DNA of 64,000 nucleotides from Trileptium ribeirensis (GCA_030248225.1 JASANE010020157.1:20625-84624); one strand, 5' to 3'; positions 10,701-23,900 are shown, numbered from the stretch's first letter. Notes: generated by a model from the letters alone, not told the origin. Program-made: numbers and translations.

Positions 10701-13700
10701 GAATGCTTTTTTCAGATACTACCTGTATAATACAAGCTCATCCACTATATCAAACAGACCCCTTGCTGACATCGAATACCTAAAAGTGTCGAAGCTCGCC
10801 CAAAGTCCAAATTCATTTTTTGTTTTGTATACAAAAGTTATAAATTAAGTTTTAAGATAAAAATTTTAAGCAGAAAAATAAATTTGTCTGCGCTACTTTT
10901 AACCTTCATATACAGAGTATCTTAAAAATCAAACAAATTTTCCCAGATTTCATCATGTAACATAATTATCTGTTGATGAGGCATATATAATTGCTGTGTA
11001 TAGGTTAAATCTAATATTAAAATAGTCATGTAAAAATCTTTTAAACAAATGTTAACTCGTAGATAATGAAAAACCGCTGACATATATGTATTGATATGCT
11101 ACCACTGTATAGAACAAGGTTCTTATAACGGCGCTAATATTTTACACTCGGCATATCTTTTTGAGGCTGTTATAACGGCCGTTTTGAAAAAATCCTATAT
11201 AATGGTATCATTTGCACTAAAACGTGTTTCGAACAAACGCAGTGCCTGATAACTTAAATTGTTGAAAACTTATTCCAAAATTTTACATAAATAAACATAT
11301 GTATATATTTCACATATTACATCGTACCATTGTTACCTTGTATCATTCCTATTACAAGGTCACGAGATAGACTTCTCATTCAGGGTTAAATAGGGGTGAA
11401 AACATGATGATGAAACTTCGGTCACTTCAAATTGACAACTATTTGTTAACAAATTGCTCCGTAATTTGGTGCCACAGAGTTTTACGTACAAATCATAAAA
11501 CAAAATATAATACAGGTAAGAATTTGGGCACTAGGCTTGGTTCAGCTCCAGAGCCGAGCCGAGCTTGCCATTATGTCTAAAGAGTCGAGATAGAGAGTCT
11601 AAAGAGTCGAGCCTAAGACTTGTGCGTGACAACCGAGCCTTGTGTATCTGTGAATCTTGGGGAAAGCTCTTTAAAATACAAGACAAACATGATTATAACA
11701 ACTTTCGTAGAGCACAATATTCTGCCAAAGAAATATTATCGCGATTACATCGGTTTGTTTCTTAACAATTTCAAAGGGCAACTATATAATAGTTCTTCGG
11801 CGGGTTGTATTTCAGACGCTCTCAATGTTAGAAAATCTGACACATTTTACTATTTGGCAACTGAGAGGCGATCCTAGCTTTACATCAAAAGATCCAAACA
11901 CAGCTGGACACGGTTCATAAAGAGCTGATCCCTTTACATGGAGAGTCCATTGCAGCGGAATACGGCTCAAGAAGAGTAAAGTTAAGTCAGAGCTTTAGAC
12001 ATCTGGCTCTTTCTCATCTCTAATATATAAAATACACAGATCCAGCGGTTTGGGCTCCAGTAGCCCTCAATTGGGAGGACTGACATGGCAAGGGGATGGT
12101 CACAAGATAAAAACTTTTTCTGTCTCATAGCGCATAAAATTACGTTATATACCACTAGTTACGAGTTCAATGTTTTCAAATTAGCAACCGTTACTGCCAG
12201 AGGAGGCGGGTGCACACTGGCATACTTTGAATCTTATAAATTGCTTCGACCGGACTGCTGTCTGAATTTGTTTCCAGAAAATGAAAATACTATAGCTGTA
12301 GGGCGTCGCCCGGAGAGGATGGAGACACCAGGAGTTAGCCGATGATAGTTTGGCGGGATCCAGTGATACTATCGTTTGTGGCACTCAGTACAATAGGGAG
12401 CCGCTCACACCATAGTTTGGAGGCGGCTACTCATATGCTAGTGCCAGCTCTGTTAATTAATACAGTACATATTGTAGGTACACAATTCTATACAAACCAA
12501 CTTTGTCGCTCACTAGAACGAAACCAAGCCAACATCGCATGCTCTTAGCAAGAGCCGAGCCTGCTATATCTGAAAAGCGGACCGTATGTCGACAAAAGTC
12601 GAGTCTAGTGTATCAAGAAAAGCTGGGGACGGCTCTTGAACACTCTTTTCCAAACCCATTCACGGTTTCTGGCTCACCCAGTGGTTCGAAAAGATGACCC
12701 ACAGTATCTGTTCTTGAACAACCTCGTTCAGACCCTTCAATTTTTCGAATCACGGACTTAAACTACCATGTTTTCGACCCAGTTTCCAGAACACCCATGT
12801 CTATATGCCGTAAAATTGAATGAATTCAGGGTTCAGGGGGTACACCATGAGGTCTTGAACCGCACCTGTCCGAGGTCTTAGTCTATTCCCCTCCTGAGGG
12901 ACCACACTAATCCCTGAGGTTCAACACCCTATGCCCCGAAGGCGCGCGCATAATTTTGGAAATTTTAGGAAAAATAAGGCGAAAATTTATACAAGAGAAA
13001 AATAAGAGGAATTTATACGAAAAATAAGCTGGGAATAAATTTTGAGTTCCCAAAACATTTCAAAAATCTAAACCTGGTGCCGAGACCCTAAAAGCCGTCG
13101 GACCTTCGACATCTTAAACCAAAATATATTTCGTCGCATATGAGAAAAGCCGAAAGCTAAACCGAAACCTCTAGAGGAGCCATGTAGTTACCTATCTGAG
13201 AACGACTTTATTCAGTAACACAAAGGTGTAGTATATATTTTCCTTACTTTATGTTATATATTCGTACTTTTTAATAAAAATTAAGTTGAAATATGAAAGC
13301 AAGCGGAATATTGGGAACACGTACGTGCCTATTCAGCTCACTAAAGAATGCGTTTGTGGAATCTGATTCGGGTTCATTTGTAAATCTATATTTATTCAAC
13401 ACCGTGTTCTCAAATTTTTCTTAGATTCAGTGCGCTCTGTTGGTGCAGCAATTCTTATGCCGCCTGGTACTCGAACTAATAAACATAATCAATACGGGCT
13501 ATTACAGAAACCAACCAAGCTGTACATCTTAAAAAGTTCATACCTCCAAAGTTTAAAATTACAAGAGTTCACTAAAATGCAACACTATAGGCATAAAATA
13601 TGAAAGGGACACTGCCGCGTCCTTATAATTAGGTACCCAATGTATCTTGGTAAGGCTACACAGAAAATCGTTATAGTTTTAGGTTTAATACATTTATTGT

Positions 13701-14263
13701 TACGTTAAATATATTTTGGCCTTGGCGTGTTACGTATTGTAATTCGTAAAGTTGAGCTTTTCTGCCGGTTTAAATGGAAAGACCTATTGTGTATATGTCA
13801 ATTTTGAAAATCTTTTGAAAAAAATTTTCGGAATACAAATTCGCTGGCGACATTACGCATGCTGTGCCATAGTTTAGCCCAGTATGGTATGTCAAGGCCC
13901 ATATATATAGTCATTTTTAGATATGCAGATACATATATTTGTATCGATACGTTTTAGCCACACCAAAGGAGTCTCTGGCTTTATATCCATGGATTGCAAG
14001 AACCGGACGCCGAAGCTCCTGTCTATTCGCGAGAGATAATCACTGCCAACATTAACGACCGATCAATCTTGCATCAGGACGCAAATATGCTAATTTGCTT
14101 GCAATCGCTCACATTAGCTCTGGATGAACGAGACTTCGACGCTGCAAAACGATGCCTTCACCACTTAACAAGCCGAAATGCTTACTGCCCCATTGTCTCA
14201 CAAATTGTATCGGATTTGATTGCTTGGAAGGAAGGTGTAGCTGACAGTATTTTTGAAAGCTGA
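7196..14263 (+). CDS. F8A: huntingtin-associated 40 kDa protein (HAP40/F8A) homologue, 3 exons
   Basis: Coding exons 7196-7789, 10009-10326 and 13958-14263 join in phase 0 and give 405 residues. HAP40 is an alpha-helical, TPR-like partner that locks huntingtin's HEAT domains and is reported to act as a Rab5 effector on early endosomes. Recognisable family blocks are the first helical repeat (QLEFENCCNQLLQLIP.., ADELFRLAAEN), the central helices spanning the exon 1-2 joint (FSTCLQ|AVSSLSTLDQPEHAY) and the C-terminal helices (NMLICLQSLTLALDERDFDA). The last block aligns with human EELFLLLQSLVMATHEKD. The first ~70 residues have no counterpart I know. The start is the first ATG after an upstream stop, with A at -3. 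Human F8A genes are intronless (371 residues), so the introns here are informative. The gene converges on VPS53. The exon 3 acceptor at 13958 is the least certain joint. Confidence 0.85.
7850..8340. repeat. GAGTCAAATTT-rich repeat in F8A intron 1
   Basis: Multiple direct and inverted copies of TGAGTCAAATTT and TTGACTCA across about 480 bp. It looks like a short inverted-repeat transposon, but I could not fix its ends or target duplication. Confidence 0.4.
8755..8965 (+). repeat. dispersed CCTAAGTCTTAG repeat
   Basis: Begins around GCATGCCATGTTGTTCTCG, runs through alternating TAAGCCTAAG/CTTAG motifs and ends near CCGCCCATAGAGTTGACATG. Relatives lie at 15070-15178 (inverted), 16465-16640 and about 44600-44690. 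Confidence 0.6.
9359..9863. mobile_element. short TIR element in F8A intron 1
   Basis: Outer inverted repeats of about 35 bp share CGGCSTTCACGTTATAATG and TTTGGAAC. The internal 430 bp contains no coding frame, so this is a MITE-like, non-autonomous element. ATT lies next to both ends and could be a 3-bp target duplication, but that placement is uncertain. Confidence 0.7.
10009..10326 (+). CDS. F8A: F8A exon 2 (residues 199-304)
   Basis: Acceptor TTGTTTCAG before 10009; ends ACG before the donor GTAAAT at 10327. An earlier AG at 9940 would run into a stop in the phase needed, so 10009 is preferred. Confidence 0.82.
10372..11347. mobile_element. 976-bp long-inverted-repeat element in F8A intron 2
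   Basis: Outer arms pair over more than 60 bp (GTAACAATGSTACGATGTAA at 10386 on; inverse near 11320-11340). A second paired block lies inside (GAAACACGTTTTARTGCAAA near 10485; inverse near 11215-11235). No ORF. It starts only 46 bp after the exon 2 donor. The whole intron segment could form a large hairpin in the transcript. Confidence 0.7.
11535..12660 (+). repeat. GAGCCGAGCC-family fragments in F8A intron 2
   Basis: Scattered GAGCCGAGCC-type motifs at 11550-11640, 11900-12010 and 12540-12640, with GTTCATAAAGAGC, match the tandem family at 5778. Short ORFs between them look accidental. Confidence 0.45.
12661..13957. other. rest of F8A intron 2
   Basis: No exon, RNA gene or element ends were recognised on either strand. 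Confidence 0.4.
13958..14263 (+). CDS. F8A: F8A exon 3 (residues 305-405, stop)
   Basis: Acceptor CGTTTTAG before 13958, phase 0; TGA stop at 14261-14263. Encodes the conserved LLQSL-type C-terminal helices. Confidence 0.8.
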   Translation, partial: PHQRSLWLYIHGLQEPDAEAPVYSREIITANINDRSILHQDANMLICLQSLTLALDERDFDAAKRCLHHLTSRNAYCPIVSQIVSDLIAWKEGVADSIFES

Positions 14264-15069
14264 AAACTTATAACGCCATCAACAGAGTCGCCTCTTTTCT
14301 ACAGCTACTAACTAAAAAAGCTATATACAGCTATTCTGCTAAACAACTATTTGTTTTTGCTTATGACTTCTCGTAAGCCATCAACAATCAGTCTCATGAC
14401 GTCAGGACGCAAATTGTATCAATACACTCATACAAAAACATGATATTTTATTTGAACAGTATATATACATGTATACACGTTAGTTCTAATTAGGATGTCT
14501 GTGCAAACTAGCAAATGTATTCGTAAGATAGCCCCGTGTGAAAATACAATAACCAAACATTGATCTCGCTGCACACCAGTGTTGACTAACGCTGTTGAAA
14601 TCTATATATTATCCTGGCCGTTTTACACCGTTAACGTTCAGATAAAGCCGCCGGCGGATGAACAAATTTTCCCGATCACCGTCGATTCACCACTGTCCTC
14701 TGTTCCAATAGACTGCAACAACTGGCAGTTTACAACACTTCATTAAGTCCGCTTTAGCTAGCATACGTTTAGCTGTAGGATATGCCATTATAGCAGTAAA
14801 GCACACGATACGCTGTACAAAACGTTGTTTATGCCAAATGAAGCCAATTTCCAAACATTAGCTGAGGTTGCTGTCTACTGATATAAAATTCGTATCGTTA
14901 GTAAGAGATTATTGGTCGTCAAAAGGCACCATAGGCCATTAGTCGGGTACCGATGGATTTCTAAGCAGGCCATTGCACACATGTTTTAGGGTCGTACAAA
15001 ACGAGTTAAATGGCTTAAAAGGCTTGAGGTATATTGAATTTGCCGGACTTTTAAGGACATTTTCCCGAT
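14264..15069. other. F8A 3' flank
   Basis: Follows the F8A stop. I could not identify a convincing polyadenylation signal close to the stop. No gene seen. Confidence 0.4.
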
Positions 15070-15178
15070 TTAAGCTTAGGTTTAGTACAGGGCTCATATA
15101 GAGATCTTAGTTTAGGCTAAGACTAAGGCTTAGTATATCGAGAACGGCATAGCATGCATTTCACTTCAGCCCCTAATG
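15070..15178 (-). repeat. dispersed CCTAAGTCTTAG repeat, inverted copy
   Basis: GGCTAAGACTAAGGCTTAG followed by TATATCGAGAACGGCATAGC is the reverse complement of the arrangement at 8785-8830. Confidence 0.6.
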
Positions 15179-15339
15179 GTTACATTGGCCGCTTGGACTA
15201 TAAAATTTTCAGTTCGTTGCCTATCGTTGGTACTAAAATGATCATTTTATAGCATTTATAAAAATTATTAGTGATGTCCGTGAACCGATACGTATCAACT
15301 TTAAAATTTACAGGTTCGTACCGCTCCAAGTAAATCGCT

Positions 15340-15520
15340 GGTCCGGTCCAGACCACTGAACATTTTCTGACCACAACTCTAAATTCACAAACAATTTTTT
15401 CCGAAATTAAACTCAAAGTCGCTGTTCAATTCCTTGACACGTGTTACGATTACATTTCTCTAACCAGACGTAAAAGTCAAAACTGCCCCTACAAATCAGC
15501 AAATTTGGTAAACTGTTAGA
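15340..15520. repeat. dispersed repeat shared with 57030-57190
   Basis: CAATTCCTTGACACGTGTTA and a nearby AAAACTGC block recur in diverged form near 57100-57160. Type unknown. Confidence 0.45.
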
Positions 15521-15919
15521 CAAAAAAAATTGTTTGTTACCTCAAAATAGATTTTTCACTTAGCTGTGTCGGACGACACTGATAGATAAATTTGCACAGG
15601 TTGCATCACTAATTGTAACTATTGTTTACAGCATTTATAACAATTTATTATAGCATTGTAAATTTCATAGTTTACCTCAAAATAGCATAATTTGTTTTCA
15701 GATTTTGCACCCCCTGCCTGCTCCAAGTCGCATGGGGCTTCCACTGAGACATTACAACAAAAATCCAAGAAACGTTTTGAGAGCCGAATCACTCACATGA
15801 CAAAGGCTGAAGGATATAGCGAAACTTTTTCTTTTTAAGAAGCAACCAACCGTATCTTGGCGCTTCAACTGCTTACCAGATCGTACCCGGGAATTCTAAA
15901 AATCATATGGCCAAAGTAA

Positions 15920-16446
15920 TGCGTGAGTAAACTTAAGGTGACCCCGCCACCCTTTTTATTTTGTAATTTTGCATTAAAATTGTTTAAGGAACGCTATTTA
16001 GTCAATTAAAATTCGGTGCAAAGCTGTTAGCCAACACACTGCTAGCGATTGCAAACTAGCCATTTTGTGTTCACAAAAATTCAATTAAACTTGCCCACAT
16101 TTTTGAGAACGGACATTTGTCAGATTTGAGTCAAACCGGTTTTGTTCGCGAACACCAACAGCTAGGACGATTTGCTTGTGAAGTCACTTTTACATTAAAT
16201 TTGTTCGTGAACACTGAACAACTTTACGCGATTGGACATTAGGGAACCGAATTTCTGCAAATTGAAAACGCCGAAATTCAGTGGACACACGGTATAGTTT
16301 CTGGCGCTTGGATTTAATTTTGCCGATTTTCGGTCAGCGAAAACCCGAATGAAATCCAGCCTTTTTCCGTAACAAGGGCTTGCGATTCGATATCGGTTAT
16401 TATAAAATAGGATGGTTGTCGGGATCATTTTAATTTTACTCACGCA
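15920..16446. mobile_element. Harbinger-like MITE, copy 1
   Basis: TIRs begin TGCGTGAGTAAAMTTAA and continue for about 40 bp to CATCCTATTTT. Flanking direct TAA at 15917-15919 and 16447-16449 gives the 3-bp TWA duplication typical of PIF/Harbinger. The interior is non-coding and rich in TTCGCGAACA. The same family is at 27308-27719. Confidence 0.8.
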
Positions 16447-16464
16447 TAACAGTGAAAGACATAA

Positions 16465-16640
16465 ATAAAATGCAGGCCATGTCGTTCTCCATATACTAAG
16501 CCTTAGCCTAAGCTAAAGACCTTAAATAATATCTACATTGAGCCTAAATGGGCGGGCTGCCGCCCCTGAACCCCCTCGCGCTAATGTGTTTTTTTCTAAC
16601 ATTATAACGCAACGCCTTTGGTGGTTACTTGGGCCAATCA
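16465..16640 (+). repeat. dispersed CCTAAGTCTTAG repeat
   Basis: GCAGGCCATGTCGTTCTCC, TACTAAGCCTTAGCCTAAG, then a C-rich block and TGTTTTTTTCTAAC parallel the copy at 8755. Confidence 0.6.
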
Positions 16641-17456
16641 TGTAAACAGTGAGAATTACCGAATTAATATATGCTACAGCAATTCTATGGTCATATGTTC
16701 AAACTCGTACAAATTAATGACATTTTCAAACTACTATTGAACCAGCGTATGTGAATTATAGAACAAGGTACAAAAATTTACACCATAGAAATATCTGGAT
16801 ACGATTTATTTCTTAGATAAAGTTGATAATTATTTATACTTTTTAATGAATTGGGAAATGCATGAGCAAAACACTCAATAAATTCGAGAACATTTCGACA
16901 GAATTCCCGCATATTGAATATTTTAAGTCAAATTACGGGATTCTCCCGATACACGTAGATATATACATATAACAATATCTATACGTTGGAAAATAGAGTT
17001 ATGTTAAAATAAATAAACCATTCTGAACAGGAAATCAGTTACAATTAGTAAATTATAATCACAACCAAACGTAAAAACAGTCACGGACAAAAGCAAGTGC
17101 GAAAAAACTGAGTCAATCCGGGTATCCGTTCATCCACGTCTGCATTTAATTTTCTCCGTGACTACTGTACTTTTACCAGCCCTGACCCCGGAATCACATC
17201 ATACACCAGGGCCAAATTAGTGACAAACTCATCCGAAAGCACCCGGAGCCAACTGCAACAAAGAACGAATATTATCTTCCTTTAATGGTGCTCTCAGGAG
17301 TAGTGGATACATTGGAGAAGTGATAGCTGAAACACTTTGACGAAGGCATGAATGCTTGTGTTCCCATAAACATAGCCACACCGCGGTAAATGTTAGCAAC
17401 GAGAGTTGCTGGTGCTGAATGGGAAAAAACGGAGTCAAACGATCTAAACATCAGAA
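16641..17456. other. VPS53 3' flank
   Basis: Region downstream of the VPS53 stop on the - strand. No gene seen, and no polyadenylation signal confidently assigned. Confidence 0.4.
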
Positions 17457-17924
17457 TCACAGCCGTTTCTTAATTAATTTTTCCAGCTTTTTAATCCTCG
17501 AATCATGCACAATTGCCGTTTCCGGTGGCAAAAACGAATTAAGGAACGGCGCAACCGGTGAAGGCGACATTAGATTAGGATGCGCGCCTGCGGTACCGCT
17601 TTGTTCTCCGCCGTAGTCCTTGTGTGAGGTCGTAGTACCTACCGCTCCGCCAGGACTGTAGCGTTGACCAGCAGCGTTGCCAACTGCTTGCTGCCTGTCT
17701 TCTCCATGCTCTGACGTATTCCGGAGACGGTCTGACCTAGCACCGGCAGCCGTAGTCACTGCAATAGTTTTTGCCTGATAAAATTCAATCAAAGCTGACT
17801 GTTCCAATCGTCTCAGGCCACGTAGCTCCAAAATTTGCTGAAAATCGTGCGGCGTTCCATCAGGCAGCAAACGCAAAAAGCTAGCGACAAATTCTTCAGG
17901 TTTCTCATCTGTCGACATGACCAG
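17457..17924 (-). CDS. VPS53: VPS53 exon 9 (residues 784-938, stop)
   Basis: Acceptor CTTAATAG; begins [13 protein letters not shown], contains [16 protein letters not shown], then a Gly/Ala/Ser-rich linker, and ends [13 protein letters not shown] followed by TAA at 17457. Confidence 0.95.
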   Translation of the reverse strand: MVMSTDEKPEEFVASFLRLLPDGTPHDFQQILELRGLRRLEQSALIEFYQAKTIAVTTAAGARSDRLRNTSEHGEDRQQAVGNAAGQRYSPGGAVGTTTSHKDYGGEQSGTAGAHPNLMSPSPVAPFLNSFLPPETAIVHDSRIKKLEKLIKKRL

Positions 17925-20900
17925 CTATTAAGTAACAATAATAGCAATCAATAATAATAATAAACACAAAAAAATTAAAAATATAATAAATAAGCAACAT
18001 AACATAAACTGCCTGTTTCCGCCTGCAAATACTGATAATGTGCACAAATCCGAATCTCCCGAAAGACTTTTATATGAGCTCCATTTATTTACTGTTAGCT
18101 AAGAACAGGCAAAACCTAATCATCTCAGTAAAAACAATTATTATTATAACGTAAAAGCTTCAATTAATCCTCCCACCAGAACATTAGTCGGAACGTCATG
18201 AAATTTATCGTGAAAAGGAGTTTTTTGGTAAAGTGTTTGGAGTATATTGGCTTAACTATTTCACTGTCTGAATGTCATCTCACACACTGCTTAGTTTATG
18301 TTCAATTCGGTGAAGGGTTTATTCAGATACCGTTTGTCAGTTCGAAAAATATTTTTGTTTGTGTGACGTATAGGTAAGCGTGACACTGACTAAAATATTT
18401 TTTCGGATAGTAAAAAGTTATATGAAAAAACTCAGCGCGATCCGTGTTTGCGGGCGCAGCCATATACCACTCATGAAAAATATCTCTGAGAGAGTTGTTT
18501 AATTAGCAGCTTTGAAATAGTTTTTCGAAGCAAAATAAACAGAAACGAATTTCTATCCAAGTGCTTGATGCTTTGTTTGTAAAATCGAGTCACCGAAGCT
18601 CCTTCTTGAGACCTAAACTAAATTGGCTGAGCTGATATTTTCGTGGCAAAAACCAAAAAAATCACTTCTTTTCACATCTACAGCTACTAAGCACGCTAAA
18701 AAAATTTATTTCTACTTATCGCGTCAGATATAATTTTGCCCTATCAAGACGTCAGGATCTTCCGCCCTAGTGTATAATACCAACTCTCCCTTCGCACAAC
18801 GGTATATTAGCTTTACTTTCGTCTCTCTAAGACTAAGCTTAAGCTTAGCCTGATATAGCGGCTTAAAACTTGACATGATCTGGATTTCCGGTAACTACTA
18901 GGCTGTTGCTTGCAAAAAATTTCCACAGCTGGTACATTATGGCTAGCCATCAATACAGCAAAAGTTACATACACAAGTTACCTTTAACTGCATTTCAACT
19001 TTGGTCATACCCTTCATCACCAACTTTGTATAGTTCGTCGGCGGCTTGCGTTGAGTCGACGATTCGACATTGGGCAAATTGAGGAGCTCCGTTTTTAGGG
19101 CATGCGTATCGAGAAGGAGCTGCTCGGCGCCGGCAACCGAAATCGGCTTACATTTGTACAAAGCGGCGATGAATTTTGTAATAAACGTTGTTGCAAATTT
19201 TGTGCAATACTGAATGTAGTATTTCCGCGCAGCGAAGAGATAGTCGCGAACGCGCGGCACAACTTTCCGAATGTGACCTTTTACCGAAACGACATAGCTA
19301 CTTTCGTCGCCCACGCCTTCGACGCTTGACCACTGCAAACAAAAAATTGAACAGACATCCACTAGTCATACTGTTAGCTTGCTAATACAGGGCTTTGCGC
19401 AAACCCAAGGCTTCCGGAATAGTGGAAAGTGCAAACGGCCTTTATTTGGCCAAATGTGACTCGATTGGCAATCTCCCCTCTCCCTAGAAACGACCTCTTC
19501 ACCGGTCCATTTCTGGCTCCAAAATTTTTTGTTATGATAAAGAAAAATCCAGAAATATCGGCGGGTATTACAGAATAGTAAGTAGTCATTTTGATGCCAA
19601 ATTATCAAAAATGCAGCGGTGGCAGTCCATCGACATGATAACTTAAATTGATTCCGACCTGTTTCCAACCGTGTAAAATGCGGTTTTTGGTTACACTAAA
19701 ATTGCCTGCTACCCTTATTTGTCTTCTCCTTTCAGAGGGTCGCAACCGATCCCTGATTTACGACCCCTATTTCTACTAGCCCCCCCCCAAAAAAAACCCA
19801 ATTTCGACATATTTAGTTTCGTCTCGCACACCTTCCAAGGTTGATTGTTGTGAAAAAAACGAAAAATCTTTCAGAAATCATCCCGCTGAATAACTATAAT
19901 ACGGACTTTACATAACTACCGGGATCGCGTCAATGTTATCAGAAACTGTTTCACTAAATTTTATGCTAAATTCAACCATAATTAACTTAAGTACTACATC
20001 TTCAGGAGCCGGTTTCAGTTTCATTCGCAATTTATAAGAGTTGATTGGCCTATTCAATATGCGGCAACATTTTTGACCGCGCGTCCTGAATACTTTCCAA
20101 AACAATCCAAATATTTTTCTGAATCATATTTTATTAATAACATCCTTGTTAAGTTAAGCACGAAGCACTACTCCCTACCTTTGTAAATGCAGACTTCATT
20201 CGCAACCTATACGAATTGTCGGCCGACAGGCCTATTAATGATGCAGCAATATTTTTCGTCCGCGCGTCCTTTTTCCAATATTTTCCAAAATAATCGAATT
20301 ATTTTTCTAAATATATGCGAGCTCATTCCACTCGCGAGCGAGTGGAACGATAATTTTCAATTTTGGCTGTGGAGGGGGGTTGAGGAGGTCCTGTCTGTGT
20401 GTGTCTGTCGCACCTGGATCTTGATAACGGTTGGGCGGAGTTTGATGCAAGCATAGCTCATTCGAACCGCAATGGTCGATTTAGGTGTAGTGACAGAGCC
20501 CGATTTTTGAATTTTTTGCCGTGGGAAAAGTTATGGGGCAAAATGACGTCATTTTGGCCCATTTTTCGGGCATCCCCTCCAGTTTTTGCGATTTATCTCA
20601 ATAAGTACATGGGATATCCGCAAACTAATAGGCCTATTCCATGTAGCTTTACGAGGGCTTTCCAATGATATATAACAAGTTTTTCAACTACTTCCCAATC
20701 TGGAGTCTATAAGCTTATAGTTGGCGCCAAATTTCATATTTGGTAAAAAGTCGTGGGAAATGCACTTAATTGTGTGTGATAATTGTTGGTTTTAGTGTCG
20801 GATATTGGGTTTTCTGGGCCAAAAAGCTGATTGCGAGTGTCAAAAATATTGTGTGGCAAATATTTTTCACACTTCTGCTTCATACTTGGTATGAAAAATG

Positions 20901-23900
20901 AGATTTTTCTCAAGTTGCGGTTTGAATTCTTTAAAGTTCTTGTCACGGTCAATTTAGGGTTTTATTGAATTATTAAATTGTTAGTTCAATGTTTTTGTAC
21001 TCATCTATGATGTTTTGTCTACTGAATACGGTGGCTATCAAAAGAGGCGGGCGTAACTATGACTCATCACTCACGGTTTATATAATGCTGCACCTGCGTA
21101 CTGTGTGTAGGCTTTGTTTGTGTGTGCTTTCTACAACAGACTTCAGGGAATTGTTCTCACCACTCGAATTCTGGCTCGCAAGCGAGCTTCACTAATATAA
21201 ATAACATCCTAGCCTAGTTACGGCGTTACGGAGCACCACTCGCCACCTTTGTAAACGCATGTTGACAATATAACTCCAAGCGCTAAAACTAAAATAATTA
21301 TCAAATATTGCCAAACTGCAACCATACGTCGAACGCATCATGTTTGCTCACCTGCTTCTTACTCATGGCGCAAAGTGCAGGCTCACAGTATGCCTCGAGA
21401 TCTTGCACTAGCAACGTAACACAGCTGGTGATCACTTGATAGAATACTTCTTGTTCCGAAGACATGTCAAGCTAAAATTATGATAATTATAATACTATAA
21501 CGGCAATAAATCATTATATGGCTTGGCCTATCTCAAGCCTATGATACATTCTGATGACCAAACATGCCTAAACATTAAGGTATTTTAACCATGGCCCATG
21601 GAATTTATCTCTATTCACTGTACGAAGATATTACGTTCAACTTAGTGCAGTGGTTCATAATAAAGTAAGTGAAATAAGGAGAACACTTTGATCCAGCCAT
21701 TGACAAACAATGTTCAAAGAACTTACTGTTTCCTTATGTTCGTCGCCTAATTTTTCGACAAGTTTATTTTGAAGCTGCTTCGTCGTTTCAGCACAATATT
21801 CGGCGGTAACAAGGATACAACAAACCCGATACTGTTCATCGACGTTCAATCTGAAAATGAAAAACAAACATACACAGTCCAGAGTTAATACAGGGTTCAG
21901 GCTTTATCGAGTTCCAGATGACCAGGATATTTTGGGCTATATGTCAAGACATATCTAACTCCATTTCCAGGATCTCACAATTTGTAATCGATGCAGCAAA
22001 GAGCAATACTGCGAACTGCTGCCATCATGGCACTACGATTGTTAGTAGGAAGTATTTGAAGCACTGTATCAATGTATCGAATCGAGTTCTGCTGATTATT
22101 TGAAAAATAATCTATTGCGGAATATAACTGTTTTATAACTCTTTTATCATCGGGCATCTCAGTTGGCACAGCGCTTGCTTCTGCATCGAAATTCCGGTAT
22201 TCATGGGTTTGAATCCTACCTAAAACCAACTTTCAGCGGCTGGTTTTCATGTTCCTTCGTCTTCAAATTCCTACCGCTAGGCCGAAATAAGAAATTGATT
22301 ACCTTAACATGGAGGTCACACCGGAATGTCGCATTTTACTGCCGCCTTACCGAACCCAATAAGAGAAATACTATGCCCTACTCCAAGTCACTGTCGAATT
22401 GTGTACTTATGTGTTAATATTTTGTCTATAATTTCAGACATGAGTTCCATTTTCAAACGAATACATCGGAAAGCAGTTCCTCATGCAAGTATGAGTGCAC
22501 AGTGAAACTGTTATTTAGATGTGATAAAGTGTCAGATTTTCAAGCTCTGGCTCAGTTCTACCTGAATCATGTGCTGCTCTGCTTTTGATATAGTTACAGT
22601 ACCCAGCAAAAATGACTGAGGTTCGCTCAAAATCTTTTTTTCGTCGGCTCGGCTCCTAAAGGCTTTTACAAATAAAAGGTTGCGATAATGTTAAAGAAAA
22701 CATAACATACAAATCAACGAAGGAACTATATATATATTGTTGCTTTAGGAGCCGAGCCGAGGAAATGAGTGAGTTTTTGCTGTTGGTTGACTATTGTGTT
22801 GTGCATCGGTTGCTGTTTCATAGAATACCTTTCCGACCTCAGCTTCTCCGCCTACACAATGTCGGACTCTCACAGACATATCTTAGGCTCGGCTCCTCAT
22901 GCATCATGGCAGTCTCGTATCGGCGCTCGCCTCTAACATATCTTAATTTCACAAAACAGATATGCTCCGTAATATAGTCGTATTGAAGCAGCGCAGCCGT
23001 GCCTCAACGCAAAAGAGATAAAGTAATACCTCGCAAAGCAAGCCGAAACGGAGCGAGTATGGCTAGTCTGCGTTTAATGACAATTTCGTCGTTCCAAATT
23101 CAGGTCCCTGAGCCCATTTAACGCCCCGCGATAGCAATTATACACCGGTATTACTTTCATGACGACGCTACGGTCACATTAGTCATACACCCAAGCAGTA
23201 TAACTTCTTATTTTTTCTTAGGATAACCAAAAAGCTGGAAACTTTTGATGTTTATACATCACAAATTTTAAGAAAAATTAAATTTTGGACGGTAATTTTT
23301 AGGTCGCAGGACCACAACACTTGACTTTTTTGTGCTAACTACGCAAATGTATATGAACTTTCATCGTATTCAGGTACAACGACAACCTATAAACATATTC
23401 TAATGGTCTACATACAAATATTGAAGAAGTGGCTAAATCTCCCTACTTTAGGTGCAACAATTTAACCAAATTTTGTGTCCTGCAGGGTTAATTGCCCACA
23501 CAATTTGAGGTTAAAACAACGAGAACAACGGGTTTAGTAACCCTATAATCATATCGCTCACCCACAGAGAAAAAAAACTTATTCTTCAAATATCTTGAAT
23601 ATTTCACTTTTGAGGGTATATTTGAAATTGTCTCATAGCTCCAAAACGACACCTCTGGCAAAAAATGCAAAACAGCAAAGTTGAAGATCTCTATCAAATC
23701 ATTTTCGAAAGGTATAGGTCTTCATTTTTCGATGCGAAGCCTGTTGCGCGAGGTATGAGAACCGAAATACTGGCACCCGTATGATCTGATTTCGCAAACA
23801 CTTAAAGCCTGGTTTTGCCATTTTAACCCAGGAGATGGAGTAGGAACTCTTACCGTTCAATTAAAGGTTATATCGTCATTACTTTTGCCATTGAACGAAA

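Noticed and set aside
19366..19668. 100-codon - strand ORF directly upstream of VPS53 exon 8
   Set aside because: It lies in intron 7, has no recognisable motif and would not join in frame with the strongly conserved exon 7-8 junction.
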